Positions 32,147 through 42,674 of a DNA stretch of 64,000 nt are shown piece by piece. The position numbers and the translations under genes are program-made. Location: contig NZ_WEHU01000012.1 in assembly GCF_009183415.1 (NCBI RefSeq), positions 94,997 to 158,996 of the forward strand, in the 5' to 3' direction. The DNA comes from Bacillus sp. B1-b2. GTDB taxonomy: Bacteria > Bacillota > Bacilli > Bacillales > Cytobacillaceae. Under the pieces are notes generated by a model. The model did not search any database. It was not told the DNA's origin and saw nothing but the letters and a program-made list of their open reading frames with translations. Numbering within the stretch: the stretch's first letter is position 1; the number at the start of each line of letters is the position of its first letter.

Positions 32147-33337
32147 ATGAATAATAACTTTGATGAAATAGTGAATCGTAGAAATACATATTCTATTAAA
32201 TGGGATGGGGGAAATACTCTAAAAGAGCTTGGGTTGACAAAGCGCTATGATGAAGAAACAATCCCATTGTTTACAGCAGATATGGATTTACCTGTACCCA
32301 AAAGCTTAGTAGAGGCATTACATCGGACGGTAGATCACCAAATTTATGGTTATTCCATACTTCCAGATGAGTATTTTCAAGCAATTCAACATTGGTTTAA
32401 GAAAAGACATAACTGGGAAATTGATCGAAAATCTATTGTATTTAGTCCGGGTACTGTATATGCCATTAATCAAGCTGTTCGCGCATTCACACAACAAGGA
32501 GATGGAATCATCATTCAGCGGCCAGTTTATCCTCCATTTACTTCTGCTATTGAAGATAATGGGAGAGTTGTTGTTAATAACCCGTTGAAGCGAGATGAGG
32601 AAGGATACTATACAATAGATTTTGAAGATTTCGAGAATAAAGCTAGTCAAGAATCGACAAAGATGTTTATCCTATGTAACCCACATAATCCGACTGGTAG
32701 AATTTTTAATCCTTCTGAATTAAAACGTTTATATGATATATGTGCTAAATATCAAGTATTAATAGTTGCTGATGAAATTCATGGAGATTTAATTCGTAGC
32801 AATCAAACATTTACTCCGATGGCTAAGGTAGCAGAGAATAGTGAGTTACTAATTACGTGTACAGCGATCAATAAAACCTTTAACGTAGCAGGTCTTCATT
32901 GTACAAATATGATTATTCCTAATACACAGCTTAAGACTAAATTTATTAAAACAATGGGACATCAGTTAGCATCTCCATTCACCATCTCAGCACTGATTTC
33001 TGTTTATAATGATGGAGAAGAATGGCTAGAGGAGCTCAAAGAATATTTGGATGGTACTATGATTATGGTGAAAGAATTTTTAGCTGAACATATGCCAAAG
33101 GTTAAAGTAACTATTCCAGAAGGAACCTATATTATGTGGATGGATTTTTCTGGATACCAAATTTCACCTGAAGAAGTTCATGAACGAATCTATCATCAAG
33201 CTAATGTTATTTTAGAGGATGGTAGTAAGTTTGGAGAAGAAGGGGTGTCCTTCCAGCGAATTTGTATTCCATCACCAAGACCAATGATAAAAGAAGCGTT
33301 AGAGAGAATAGCTAGAGAATTTGCAGACTTAATTTAA
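32147..33337 (+). CDS. patB: MalY/PatB-family aminotransferase (cystathionine beta-lyase type)
   Basis: 396 residues from ATG 32147; AAGGATGGTGAG lies 5-6 nt upstream, while an upstream in-frame ATG at 32087 precedes the promoter. It has the PLP fold type I pattern: FTADMDLPVPKSLVEAL, SPGTVYAINQAVRAF, NPHNPTGRIF, VADEIHGDL (PLP-ring Asp) and TAINKTFNVAGLH with the PLP-binding Lys. The MalY/PatB group are C-S lyases acting on cystathionine and Cys conjugates. Though next to a sugar operon, it has its own promoter and translation control. Confidence 0.85.
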   Translation: MNNNFDEIVNRRNTYSIKWDGGNTLKELGLTKRYDEETIPLFTADMDLPVPKSLVEALHRTVDHQIYGYSILPDEYFQAIQHWFKKRHNWEIDRKSIVFSPGTVYAINQAVRAFTQQGDGIIIQRPVYPPFTSAIEDNGRVVVNNPLKRDEEGYYTIDFEDFENKASQESTKMFILCNPHNPTGRIFNPSELKRLYDICAKYQVLIVADEIHGDLIRSNQTFTPMAKVAENSELLITCTAINKTFNVAGLHCTNMIIPNTQLKTKFIKTMGHQLASPFTISALISVYNDGEEWLEELKEYLDGTMIMVKEFLAEHMPKVKVTIPEGTYIMWMDFSGYQISPEEVHERIYHQANVILEDGSKFGEEGVSFQRICIPSPRPMIKEALERIAREFADLI

Positions 33338-33343
33338 TATCAT

Positions 33344-33388
33344 AAAGAGGATAGCCCATGCTACAAGCATTTGGGCTATTCTCTTTGG
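33344..33388 (+). terminator. Terminator of malY/patB gene
   Basis: AAAGAGGATAGCCCATGC / GCATTTGGGCTATTCTCTTT forms a long hairpin with mismatches at the centre, followed by GGTG rather than a T run. Confidence 0.65.
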
Positions 33389-33496
33389 TGTTGAGAGAAA
33401 TGATTAATAAATTTTTGTGAGTGTAAAATTGTTGCGGGGATTCTTAGAAATAGGTAGTGCGACAAAGTAGTTTCTACATGTGTATCTTTTCTGTAA

Positions 33497-33531
33497 AAAA
33501 CGACATCTTTCCTCAAGAAAAATGTCGTTTT
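33497..33531. terminator. Isolated hairpin with T tract
   Basis: AAAACGACAT / ATGTCGTTTT, a perfect 10-bp stem with AAAA/TTTT ends that could act in either direction. It may be the true end point of malY transcription. Confidence 0.55.
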
Positions 33532-33657
33532 ATGCTAGAAGATTTTCTTGAAAAGTTTGCGTATTCTTTACGAAAATAGTAAATATAATATATAATAGAG
33601 AGGAAGATAGACAGCAATCTCTTTCTAATGCTTTACTTGCTTTACTAAATCGAAAGG

Positions 33658-34518
33658 ATGATTTTTATTGTTACTCAACAGGCAGTACAAACCGAATTAA
33701 TTAAAAAATATTGGAACATGTTTGAAAGTAAAAAAGAGAGGACGTATTTAGTTAATCCCTCTATGCCCATTATGTATTTTGGAAATAGCAAAAAATATTT
33801 CGATTCCCCTATCCGCATCATAACAGTTGGTCTAAATCCGTCTAGGCGTGATTTCCCTGACCCTGACCCTTTCCAAAGGTTTCAATCTATGAAACAAGAC
33901 CATCACTATCAATTCAATCAACAATATATTACTGCACTTGATCAGTATTTTGATAAAGACCCATATAAAGCTTGGTACGATCAATCCTTTGAGCCATTAT
34001 TAAATGGTTTACATGCAAGCTTCTATGGAAATAAAGAAAATACAGTATTGCATACAGATATTTGCTCACCACTTGCTACTAATCCAACTTGGGATAGTTT
34101 AACGAAAGAAGCAAAAAAAGACCTTCAAACAGAAGGGGTACAACTATGGCATGAACTGGTAGAATATTTACAGCCAGATGTTATCCTTATCTCTGTTGCT
34201 GGAGAACACTTGGCAAAATTACAATTTAAAACAGTAAGTGATTGGGAAACTATTTATACTCTTCCAAATCAACGTTATCTAATAAATAGTAAAAAGGTGC
34301 AGTTAGCTCATAAAACAGCTAGTATCTATTTTGGTAGAGCTGCCGAAATGCCATTTGGGTTAGTTTCCCCTGAAAACAAAGAGAAGATGGGGAAGCATAT
34401 TAAGGCTCTAACAGAAAAAAGCGATCAACCGATTGACCTTAAACCATTTCTTCATTCTGCCATCAAATCAGAGCATCACGATGCAGAATATTTCAGATGG
34501 AATCAAGAAGCAAACTAA
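33658..34518 (+). CDS. Possible uracil-DNA-glycosylase-superfamily protein
   Basis: 286 residues. IRIITVGLNPSRRDFPDPDPF (about 51-71) resembles motif A of UDG-fold enzymes (GINPG/GMNPG), and DVILISVAGEHLAKL (about 178-192) may mark the second loop. The intervening TDICSPLATNPTWDSL segment is conserved-looking. No full family match was recognised, so DNA repair activity is tentative. The ATG directly abuts GAAAGG, too close for normal initiation; ATT at codon 4 is 9 nt away and may be the real start. A TATAAT-like promoter lies near 33588. It ends at a terminator shared with the convergent bce operon. Confidence 0.5.
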   Translation: MIFIVTQQAVQTELIKKYWNMFESKKERTYLVNPSMPIMYFGNSKKYFDSPIRIITVGLNPSRRDFPDPDPFQRFQSMKQDHHYQFNQQYITALDQYFDKDPYKAWYDQSFEPLLNGLHASFYGNKENTVLHTDICSPLATNPTWDSLTKEAKKDLQTEGVQLWHELVEYLQPDVILISVAGEHLAKLQFKTVSDWETIYTLPNQRYLINSKKVQLAHKTASIYFGRAAEMPFGLVSPENKEKMGKHIKALTEKSDQPIDLKPFLHSAIKSEHHDAEYFRWNQEAN

Positions 34519-34532
34519 ACAATTGAATGAAC

Positions 34533-34574
34533 AAGGAAGAAGCTCCCAAGACAAAAATTGGGAGCTTCTTCCTT
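34533..34574. terminator. Bidirectional terminator between UDG-like gene and bceB
   Basis: A perfect 17-bp stem AAGGAAGAAGCTCCCAA / TTGGGAGCTTCTTCCTT with an 8-nt loop; it overlaps the last codon of bceB. Confidence 0.88.
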
Positions 34575-36516
34575 ATAATGCTTCTTTAATTAGCTTTTTA
34601 TAATACGTTACAGACAATATGCCGAAAATAGAATATAGCAAAGCATAAAGACCCATAACTAAGAACATTGGTGTCCATAACTCTGTTCCAAAAAAGAACC
34701 AGCCAGAACGCACGGCAAAATAGCTATGTAATAATCCAACTAAGAGAGGAATACCAAAGTTAAACAGTTGTTTTTTCTTTATCCCTCCTACTAAATCCTT
34801 CGCCGTAAAGCCTAATTTACGTAGGATGGTATAATAATACTTCTCCTCTTCTCCTTCGCCCATTTGTTTAAAATAGAGAATACATCCAGAAGTTATAAGA
34901 AATGTGAGGCCAAGAAAACCTACAATAAATATAATTACTCCCATATTAGCCATTTGATCTTTTATGGATTCCATGCGTGACTCATTGTTTGAATCACTTA
35001 TTTGTAAGGAAATAAACAAGTCATTAGCTGCCTTCCAATCACCGTTATCCTTCATGTCAATGCCGATATAAACCGAAGAGTCTAGCTGAATATTTGGATT
35101 CTTATTTTCATCTAGTAAATGAAACAGAGTGTCATCCACAACTGCAGTCGGCAGCCCTCCAGCAGTAAATCGTATGGAGATATATGTATTATTCTCTAGA
35201 CCTAAATAGGAAAGCGATTTACTTTGACCATTTAACTGAACAGTAATCTCTCCTGTATCTTTAAAACTCATTATTTTCTCTAAAATGTTACTATAGCCAG
35301 TAAATAGCACTTCATTTTCAGCTATATCAATGCCTTTCAAACTATTCTCACTAATTACTGGTAATTGTTGTTTAGACAAATCAAAACCTACTTCTCCCAA
35401 ATTTGATTCTAGAATATTCTCTAAGTTCATCTCCACTTGTAAAACGGGTATGGTTACTTTATTGTATTCTATTTCTTTCTTAGACAACTTCTCTAGAAAG
35501 ATTGAAGCCTTCGCTTCATCTTGAAAGGTAAATTGATTAGGAACACTTTCGTTCGCCTTTTTCTCAATGGAATAATAGGATATATAAACTAAACATAAAA
35601 AACCAATTGCTAATGCAGAAACAGTGGTAATAATGGTTAATAAAATAGAATTAGATTTCATACGAAACATAATACTAGAAAGAGATAACACTTCATTAAT
35701 ATTTAAATAGCCTTTCTTTCTTTTTCGATTCAAATTTGCAATAAAGCTGATGGACCCTTTATAGAAGAAGTAAGTACCTAATATAACTAGAGTTAAAATG
35801 GAAATCATGGCGATTACTAACTCATTTATGGAAGTAAAATCTCCATCAAACAATTTAGATGATAGAAAGTAACCTGCAATAATGGAAGCTAAACCTGCAA
35901 TTCCAATAATCATTTCCCAGATTGAAATGTTTTTCCTTCTATTTTCCGTAGAAGAAGTATTCCGAAATAGTGCTAATATCGTTTGCTTTTTTATAAAGGT
36001 ATAGTTGATTAGCATGATGAATAAATAGATAAAGAAAAATACAAGTATTGTTTGAACAAAGGCCTCTTTCGAAAATTGAAGAGTGGCAAGGTCGTTTACA
36101 CCAGTTAAATGAATGAGTATCAAAAGAAAAAGCTTGGAAAATGAGAAACCAATAAATATACCGAAAAGAAGAGAGCTAAAATAGAGAATTAGATTTTCCA
36201 TAGTTAAGATACGAAATATTTTATTCTTAGTCAATCCAATTAACTGAAACAAACCAATTTCTTTACTACGCCGTTTAATGAAAAGCGTATTAGCATATAG
36301 CAAAAAAATTGACACAATAGCAACTAACAGGATGGATGCGGCCTTCATAGCAGCTCCTCCTTTAATGGATCCCTTAGCAATATCCATGGAAGGATCATAC
36401 TGTAGTGTGACGAAAGAAAAATAAAGGGAAACACTAAATATTAAAGCAAATACGTATAAAAAATAGTTTTTTATATTCTTTTTTAGACTTCGGAATATTA
36501 ACTGATTAATGTTCAT
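34573..36516 (-). CDS. bceB: BceB-type antimicrobial-peptide ABC transporter permease
   Basis: 647 residues from ATG 36516 with AGGTGGGG 6 nt upstream; the frame extends four codons further without support. The ten-helix BceB layout is visible: an FtsX-like unit at the N-terminus, [29 protein letters not shown], a large extracellular domain of about 200 residues (about 310-515) and three C-terminal helices. Start overlaps the ATPase gene by 11 nt. BceAB transporters release peptide antibiotics such as bacitracin from lipid-II-cycle targets and relay flux to the BceS kinase, encoded just upstream here. Confidence 0.88.
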   Translation of the reverse strand: MNINQLIFRSLKKNIKNYFLYVFALIFSVSLYFSFVTLQYDPSMDIAKGSIKGGAAMKAASILLVAIVSIFLLYANTLFIKRRSKEIGLFQLIGLTKNKIFRILTMENLILYFSSLLFGIFIGFSFSKLFLLILIHLTGVNDLATLQFSKEAFVQTILVFFFIYLFIMLINYTFIKKQTILALFRNTSSTENRRKNISIWEMIIGIAGLASIIAGYFLSSKLFDGDFTSINELVIAMISILTLVILGTYFFYKGSISFIANLNRKRKKGYLNINEVLSLSSIMFRMKSNSILLTIITTVSALAIGFLCLVYISYYSIEKKANESVPNQFTFQDEAKASIFLEKLSKKEIEYNKVTIPVLQVEMNLENILESNLGEVGFDLSKQQLPVISENSLKGIDIAENEVLFTGYSNILEKIMSFKDTGEITVQLNGQSKSLSYLGLENNTYISIRFTAGGLPTAVVDDTLFHLLDENKNPNIQLDSSVYIGIDMKDNGDWKAANDLFISLQISDSNNESRMESIKDQMANMGVIIFIVGFLGLTFLITSGCILYFKQMGEGEEEKYYYTILRKLGFTAKDLVGGIKKKQLFNFGIPLLVGLLHSYFAVRSGWFFFGTELWTPMFLVMGLYALLYSIFGILSVTYYKKLIKEAL

Positions 36517-37267
36517 GATGAACCCCACCTAGTATAGCTTGTGTTTTCATAATAGCTTGGAAGAAGTCTTGTCGATTTTGCTCCCCTTTATTTAGCTGAG
36601 TATATACTTGACCATCCTTAATAAAAACAACACGGTGGCAATAGCTAGCAGCAACTGAGTCATGAGTAACCATTAAGATGGTAGCACTTCTTTCTCTATT
36701 TAAGTGACTGAGTTTATTCAATAGATCTGAGGCTGATTTGGAGTCAAGAGCACCTGTTGGCTCATCTGCAAAAATGATGTTAGGTTCATGAATGAATGCT
36801 CTGGCTGCAGATGTACGTTGCTTTTGTCCCCCAGATATTTCATTTGGATACTTATCCTTGATGTCCTGAATACCTAATTCTTTTGCAAGGGAGTCAAAGC
36901 GACTATGAGCCTCTACTTTAGGTGTTTTAGTAATAGACAAGGGTAATAGTATGTTTTCTTTTACGGTAAGGGTATCTAGTAGATTATAGTCTTGAAAGAT
37001 AAACCCAAGATGATGCTTTCTAAACTCTGCTAGCTGCTTTTCTTTCATTCTTGTTGTTTCTTTATTATTGATGGTAATCATTCCGCCGCTTGCCTGATCT
37101 ATGGAAGAAAGAACGTTCAGCAGGGTGGTTTTTCCAGAGCCAGATGCTCCCATTATGCTAACAAATTCTCCTTTATGGATATTTAAATCCACCCCTTTGA
37201 GTACATCTTGACGATTATATTTATCTCCATAACTTTTATGTATTTTTGATGCTACTAATATATTCAT
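36506..37267 (-). CDS. bceA: BceA-type antimicrobial-peptide ABC transporter ATPase
   Basis: 253 residues. Walker [21 protein letters not shown]-loop [21 protein letters not shown] (typical MacB/BceA), signature [16 protein letters not shown], Walker [17 protein letters not shown] and His-switch [25 protein letters not shown] precedes the ATG. It pairs with the permease that overlaps its 3' end. A stem-loop separates it from the upstream two-component genes, so it probably has its own BceR-dependent promoter. Confidence 0.88.
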   Translation of the reverse strand: MNILVASKIHKSYGDKYNRQDVLKGVDLNIHKGEFVSIMGASGSGKTTLLNVLSSIDQASGGMITINNKETTRMKEKQLAEFRKHHLGFIFQDYNLLDTLTVKENILLPLSITKTPKVEAHSRFDSLAKELGIQDIKDKYPNEISGGQKQRTSAARAFIHEPNIIFADEPTGALDSKSASDLLNKLSHLNRERSATILMVTHDSVAASYCHRVVFIKDGQVYTQLNKGEQNRQDFFQAIMKTQAILGGVHHEH

Positions 37268-37343
37268 AAATAACCAACTCCTTTACTTGATATCTTCATT
37301 ATAAAAAATGCTTAAAAATTCTTCCTTTTCTTTTCCTAACAAA

Positions 37344-37376
37344 TGAAAGAAGCATGTGACATTTTTGTCACCATGC
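37344..37376 (-). terminator. Stem-loop between bceS and bceA
   Basis: On the minus strand GCATGGTGAC and GTCACATGC form a hairpin with an A-rich loop, followed by an imperfect T tract (TTCTTTC). It may terminate the two-component operon before the bceA promoter. Confidence 0.55.
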
Positions 37377-37386
37377 CTCAAATTTT

Positions 37387-38385
37387 TTATAATAGTTGAT
37401 CAAATTCATTCTTCTCAGAAAAAATAAGCGTAAAAGTAGATCCTTGAAGAAGCTTTGATTCTACTTTTATGAAGATATCCAGAGCATCTGTGACTTTCTT
37501 AGTTAAGTATAAGCCCATGCCGGTTGCATAATTATTATGATGTTTAGATGTAGAGGTAAAGCCTTTTTCAAAAATCCTTGGCATATCTTTTATATCAATA
37601 CCAATACCCTCATCCTTAATGGCTAGATGCACTTGTCCATTCTCCTTATAAGAGGTAATGATTATATCAGATTTATTACTGTATTTAATGGCATTCGTAA
37701 GAAGTTGCCTTAAGACGAAGGCTAGCCACTTACTATCTGTAAGAACTTCTTTTACTTCTAAATTTATTTCTACACCTATCCCTTTTTGAATACACCATGT
37801 TTGAATGGTTTTCATTTCGTCATATAAAAGATCTTCTAAATGAATGTATTCTACATATAAATCATTTTCAATAAAGGTAATTCTTTTATGATACAGTTGT
37901 TGATCCAATAGGAGATGAATCCTCAGCCATTCATAGGTTATTTGGGCTTTTAAATCAGTAACGCTAAGTTGTTGAATTAGTAAGTGGAGAGCAGTTAAAG
38001 GTGTTTTTACTTCATGTATCCAAGAGAGTAGTTCGTCTTTTTCTTGTTCTAATTGTAAACTGCTTTGTTCATTTTCTCTCTTTAGAAGTTCTATCTGAGA
38101 AACCATACTATTCTCTATGATATTTTCAAACGGCGAATGAGCATCAGGAAGTGAGCTTAAATCTATAGTGATTTCTCTATCAGATAAGGCTTTAAAAAAA
38201 TGGGTTTCTTTGTGATAGCGATAAAATAAAAAAAAGATAAAGAGTATAGAACTAATAAAACCTATGTATAGCATAGACGTTAGCGAAAGTGACGGATCTA
38301 AATGAGCAATAAAAAGCTGAAGAAATTGGATGATAATAAAGAATAGAATCCAGCTTTTTCTTTCTAATAAAAATGTAGTAATCAT
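37387..38385 (-). CDS. bceS: BceS-type intramembrane-sensing histidine kinase
   Basis: 332 residues: two N-terminal membrane helices (about 11-29 and 34-55) with almost no extracellular loop, the hallmark of intramembrane-sensing kinases. The phosphoacceptor region is SWIHEVKTPLTALHLLIQQ (His about 124). The ATPase domain shows N-box LLTNAIKYS, G1 IKDEGIGI and G2 GMGLYL. It overlaps the regulator gene by 4 nt. In this family the kinase is activated by its cognate BceAB transporter rather than by the peptide itself. Confidence 0.88.
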   Translation of the reverse strand: MITTFLLERKSWILFFIIIQFLQLFIAHLDPSLSLTSMLYIGFISSILFIFFLFYRYHKETHFFKALSDREITIDLSSLPDAHSPFENIIENSMVSQIELLKRENEQSSLQLEQEKDELLSWIHEVKTPLTALHLLIQQLSVTDLKAQITYEWLRIHLLLDQQLYHKRITFIENDLYVEYIHLEDLLYDEMKTIQTWCIQKGIGVEINLEVKEVLTDSKWLAFVLRQLLTNAIKYSNKSDIIITSYKENGQVHLAIKDEGIGIDIKDMPRIFEKGFTSTSKHHNNYATGMGLYLTKKVTDALDIFIKVESKLLQGSTFTLIFSEKNEFDQLL

Positions 38386-39071
38386 GAAGTAACTCCTTCA
38401 ATTGCTTGATATCCTTGTCCAAACTTTGTTTCAATATACTGACCAAGATACACTTCATCTAGCTTCTTTCGTAAACGGTTCACATTAACAGTTAGAGTAT
38501 TATCACTAACGAAGCGCTTGTCATTCCAAAGTTCATTAATCAGGTAATCTCTAGTTACAATCTTATTCTTATTTTCTAATAACACTTTTAATATAAATAT
38601 TTCATTTCTAGTTAACTCTACCTCGCCATGTTCCGAACTTACCATATTCCTCTCTAAATCAATAGTTGCTCCACGCCATGTTTTGAGTTGTAAGGGCTCT
38701 ACACTATAATTGTATACTCTTCGTAGAATTGCTTGGATTTTTGCAATTAATACATCAAAGTGAAATGGTTTTTGAATAAAATCATCTGCCCCTAACTGCA
38801 TGGACATAACAATATCTGTTGGATGGTCTCGTGAAGAAAGAAAGATAATGGGAACATTGGAATGATTACGTATGAGACGACACCAATGAAATCCATCATA
38901 TTTAGGCAATTGAATATCAATTACTACTAAATGAGGCTTTTGCTCTGTGAACTCTTCCATCACTTTATTAAAGTCAGTTATTCCATGGGTATGATAAGAC
39001 CACTGCTCTAAACGCTCTTTAATTGCATGTAATAAGGTTCCATCATCTTCTATTAATAAGATTTTAAACAT
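38382..39071 (-). CDS. bceR: BceR-type response regulator (OmpR family)
   Basis: 229 residues. Receiver domain (about 1-118) with acidic pocket DD near residue 9, phosphoacceptor Asp in VVIDIQLPKYDG and Lys in IQKPFHF. The winged helix (about 130-225) carries ELTRNEIFILKVLLENKNKIVTRDYLI and NTLTVNVNRLRKKLDE. It is first gene of the bceRS pair and expected to activate bceAB. No clear BceR inverted-repeat box was confirmed by eye. Confidence 0.88.
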   Translation of the reverse strand: MFKILLIEDDGTLLHAIKERLEQWSYHTHGITDFNKVMEEFTEQKPHLVVIDIQLPKYDGFHWCRLIRNHSNVPIIFLSSRDHPTDIVMSMQLGADDFIQKPFHFDVLIAKIQAILRRVYNYSVEPLQLKTWRGATIDLERNMVSSEHGEVELTRNEIFILKVLLENKNKIVTRDYLINELWNDKRFVSDNTLTVNVNRLRKKLDEVYLGQYIETKFGQGYQAIEGVTS

Positions 39072-39232
39072 ACTATCACCACATTTATCTCTAAATTTCT
39101 CACTTTTGGAAAATACTATAAAGTATTATAATCTAATTATAGCATTTTCCTGTAAATGATTTTACATGTAATGGAAATCAACAGTGTGTTATATTTAAGA
39201 CCCTACCAAAGCAAGGATTGGAGAATGATTAT

Positions 39233-40054
39233 ATGTTTCATCAAGTGAATACCTTAGAAGAAGTTATTGCTATGGTTCCGCTTATTAAGAGTGCAATCCC
39301 AGCGGATTTATCTATTGCTATATGTGATAAAGAAAAATTTATTGCTTATTTTCCTGGTTTAACAATGGACTTAAAGATTGTCAAAAATCAGCTCTTGCAA
39401 GAAAATGAACCATTATTTGCTGCAATTAAAAAGAAAGAGAAATTAAAAGCAGAAGTTCCAGCCGACTTCTATGGGTTTGAGTTTATTGGGACTGCTGAGC
39501 CGATAATGAATTTAAAAGGAGAAGTTATTGGTGGCATTGCTGTTCAGTTAAGAAGACATACGGAAGTAAGAAGCAGTATAGATGATATCTTAAACTCATT
39601 AATTCAATCTCAAGATCAACTAAACAATATCTCAAAAGGATCGCAATCGCTAGTACATTTTTCAAGTCAACTTTTACATCACTCTCAAGATGCAGATGTT
39701 AATGTAGGGAAAACAAGTGATCTTCTATCAATCATTAAAAAAGTGGCAGATCAAACAAATCTATTAGGATTAAATGCAGCGATTGAAGCAGCTAGAGCAG
39801 GTGAGAAAGGAAAGGGATTTGAAGTAGTAGCAAATGAAATTAGAAAGTTTTCAAGGGAAACAGTATCTTCTACCAAAACCATTTCCGATACAATGGAACA
39901 AATTAGGAAAACAACGGCCTCTATTAATGAATTAATAGAGAATATCGCTTCAATAGGTGAAGAGCAGGCAGAAGCTATAAAATATACTTCTACTTATATG
40001 GAGAAAATTCAAGCAATGGCGAAAACATTAATGATGCATGCTGACGATTTGTAA
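39233..40054 (+). CDS. Soluble chemoreceptor-like signalling protein (YfmS type)
   Basis: 273 residues from ATG 39233 (GGAG upstream); the frame opens at TTG 39218. No membrane helix is present. An N-terminal sensory region (about 1-120; [39 protein letters not shown]) resembles a small PAS/GAF-like fold. The C-terminus is a short MCP signalling hairpin with the invariant tip [37 protein letters not shown]. It matches cytoplasmic receptors such as YfmS, which couple to CheA/CheW. It lacks most of the methylation helices, hence its small size. Confidence 0.83.
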   Translation: MFHQVNTLEEVIAMVPLIKSAIPADLSIAICDKEKFIAYFPGLTMDLKIVKNQLLQENEPLFAAIKKKEKLKAEVPADFYGFEFIGTAEPIMNLKGEVIGGIAVQLRRHTEVRSSIDDILNSLIQSQDQLNNISKGSQSLVHFSSQLLHHSQDADVNVGKTSDLLSIIKKVADQTNLLGLNAAIEAARAGEKGKGFEVVANEIRKFSRETVSSTKTISDTMEQIRKTTASINELIENIASIGEEQAEAIKYTSTYMEKIQAMAKTLMMHADDL

Positions 40055-40221
40055 ATGTGATTACTTTGGAATTTATAAATATTATAAAATACCTATGTAT
40101 TTGTGCGAGTTTTGTAAGAAAAGAACGAGAAATAATGATCCTTAGTAAATTTTCTATTTTCATTTAGGAAAAAATCCGTTATAATCCAATATGTTGTTAA
40201 ATAATCTTACAAAATAATAAA

Positions 40222-40297
40222 TTATACTCGTATAATAGCAGGGATATGGCCTGCGAGTTTCTACCAGATAACCGTTAATTGTCTGACTACGAGTAAG
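40222..40297 (+). promoter_or_regulatory. Guanine riboswitch (purine aptamer)
   Basis: P1 TACTCGTA (40224-40231) pairs with TACGAGTA (40288-40295). The core TATAATAGCAGGGATATGGC..CTGCGAGTTTCTACCAGATA..CCGTTAAT..GTCTGACTAC has the P2 and P3 stems with the interacting loops GATATGG and ACCGTTA. The J3/1 residue is C (GACTAC), which specifies guanine over adenine. It precedes xpt-pbuX, the classical target, and represses when guanine or xanthine is abundant. Confidence 0.93.
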
Positions 40298-40374
40298 CGC
40301 ATAGAGCAATGATAGGGCGTTAAAGCCTCTATTCATTTTATAAATAGAGCAGTATTATTATTCTGCTTGTTTAC

Positions 40375-41056
<682 letters not shown>

Positions 41057-41068
41057 GAGGATAAAAGA

Positions 41069-42376
41069 ATGGAAAAAATGACAGGTAAAACTTGGTCTGT
41101 AGGTCTTCAACATGTTCTAGCTATGTATGCTGGTGCTGTTCTTGTACCACTTATTGTTGGTGGAGCTCTTCAACTAACACCAGAACAGCTTACTTATTTA
41201 ATCTCAATTGATTTATTAACATGTGGAATTGCTACCTTATTGCAGGTTTGGAAGAATAAGTTTTTCGGAATTGGATTACCAGTTATGTTAGGCTGTACAT
41301 TTACAGCAGTTTCCCCAATGATTGCTATTGGACTAGAGCAAGGTGTATCTGCCATTTATGGTGCTATTATTGTTTCAGGAATTTTTGTTATCATCATTGC
41401 TTCATTCTTTAGTAAGTTAGTTAAGTTTTTCCCACCAATTGTAACAGGCTCTGTTGTTACTATTATTGGTCTTACGTTAATTCCTGTTGCTATTAAAGAT
41501 ATGGCAGGTGGAGAAGGAAGTGCTAGTTTCGGCGATCCACAAAATTTAATTTTGTCATTTGGTGTGTTAGCTATTATTATATTATTAAATAAATATACGA
41601 CAGGCTTTATTAAAACGATTTCCATTCTTATTGGTATTATAGCTGGCACTATTATTGCTGCTATGATGGGCATGGTGAACTTCGCGGAAGTGGGTGAAGC
41701 TAACTGGATTCATGGGATAACACCATTCTACTTTGGTACACCAACCTTTGACCTTACTTCTATCATTACTATGACATTAGTTGCTATTGTAAGTTTAATT
41801 GAATCGACAGGTGTTTACCTTGCATTAGGCGATATTACTAATAAAAAGGTTAAAGAGAAAGATTTAGCAAATGGCTATAGAGCAGAAGGTCTTGCTTCTA
41901 TCATTGGCGGTATGTTCAATTCCTTTCCATATACTGCATACTCTCAGAATGTTGGGTTAGTTCAATTAACAGGTGTAAAAACGAAGAGTGCTATTTATGC
42001 AGCAGGTATCATTTTGGTTGTATTAGGATTTATTCCGAAAATAGCTGCTATTACTACACTAATTCCAACAGCAGTTCTAGGTGGAGCATCTCTTGCTATG
42101 TTTGGTATGGTTGTTTCATATGGTATCAAAATGTTAAGTCAGGTAGATTTTAATCAGCAGGGGAACTTATTAATTCTTGCTTGCTCTGTTGGAATGGGGC
42201 TTGGAGTAACAGTAGTACCAGATATCTTTAGTCAGCTTCCAGATAGTGTTCGCCTTCTTTTCCAAAGTGGAATAGTAGCGGGAAGCTTTACCGCAATCCT
42301 TTTAAATATATTATTTAATATGCTTCCATCTCTACGTACAGGGGAAATAGAAGTAGAGAATAAAACAGCAGCTTAG
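41069..42376 (+). CDS. pbuX: Xanthine permease
   Basis: 435 residues, about 14 membrane segments; TAGGAGG precedes the ATG. NCS2/nucleobase-ascorbate family motifs: GLQHVLAMYAGAVLVPLIVGGAL at the N-terminus, the substrate-site region GNT/Q-like SLIESTGVYLALGDIT, and SFPYTAYSQNVGLVQLTGVKTK. Imports xanthine with H+; co-transcribed with xpt under the riboswitch. Confidence 0.93.
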   Translation: MEKMTGKTWSVGLQHVLAMYAGAVLVPLIVGGALQLTPEQLTYLISIDLLTCGIATLLQVWKNKFFGIGLPVMLGCTFTAVSPMIAIGLEQGVSAIYGAIIVSGIFVIIIASFFSKLVKFFPPIVTGSVVTIIGLTLIPVAIKDMAGGEGSASFGDPQNLILSFGVLAIIILLNKYTTGFIKTISILIGIIAGTIIAAMMGMVNFAEVGEANWIHGITPFYFGTPTFDLTSIITMTLVAIVSLIESTGVYLALGDITNKKVKEKDLANGYRAEGLASIIGGMFNSFPYTAYSQNVGLVQLTGVKTKSAIYAAGIILVVLGFIPKIAAITTLIPTAVLGGASLAMFGMVVSYGIKMLSQVDFNQQGNLLILACSVGMGLGVTVVPDIFSQLPDSVRLLFQSGIVAGSFTAILLNILFNMLPSLRTGEIEVENKTAA

Positions 42377-42395
42377 ATGAAATGAAAGTTCCATT

Positions 42396-42427
42396 AACCT
42401 TCAAGACAAAAGTCTTGAAGGTTTTTT
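42396..42427 (+). terminator. Terminator of xpt-pbuX
   Basis: A perfect 12-bp stem AACCTTCAAGAC / GTCTTGAAGGTT followed by T residues. Confidence 0.92.
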
Positions 42428-42618
42428 GTATACTTTTCCTCAAAGATTAGGAGTAACCCCACTATTAAAATAATTAAGTATATTTGTATAATTCATTTTA
42501 GTGCCATTTTTAAAAAGAAAGAGAATCTTATTACTTTAGCGATTTCTAAATTTAGGGATGACTTTCAATAGTATATAAGGTAACATCAAAAAATATGTAT
42601 TATTTCTAATGGTGCGAA

Positions 42619-42638
42619 AAATTATTTTAAAATAATTT
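42619..42638. promoter_or_regulatory. 20-bp perfect AT-palindrome upstream of nupC
   Basis: AAATTATTTTAAAATAATTT is fully palindromic and ends 36 bp before the nupC ATG. It could be an operator or simply AT-rich leader sequence. Confidence 0.3.
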
Positions 42639-42674
42639 ATGATAAAAAGCTCCATTAAACTTGGAGGAGGAAAT

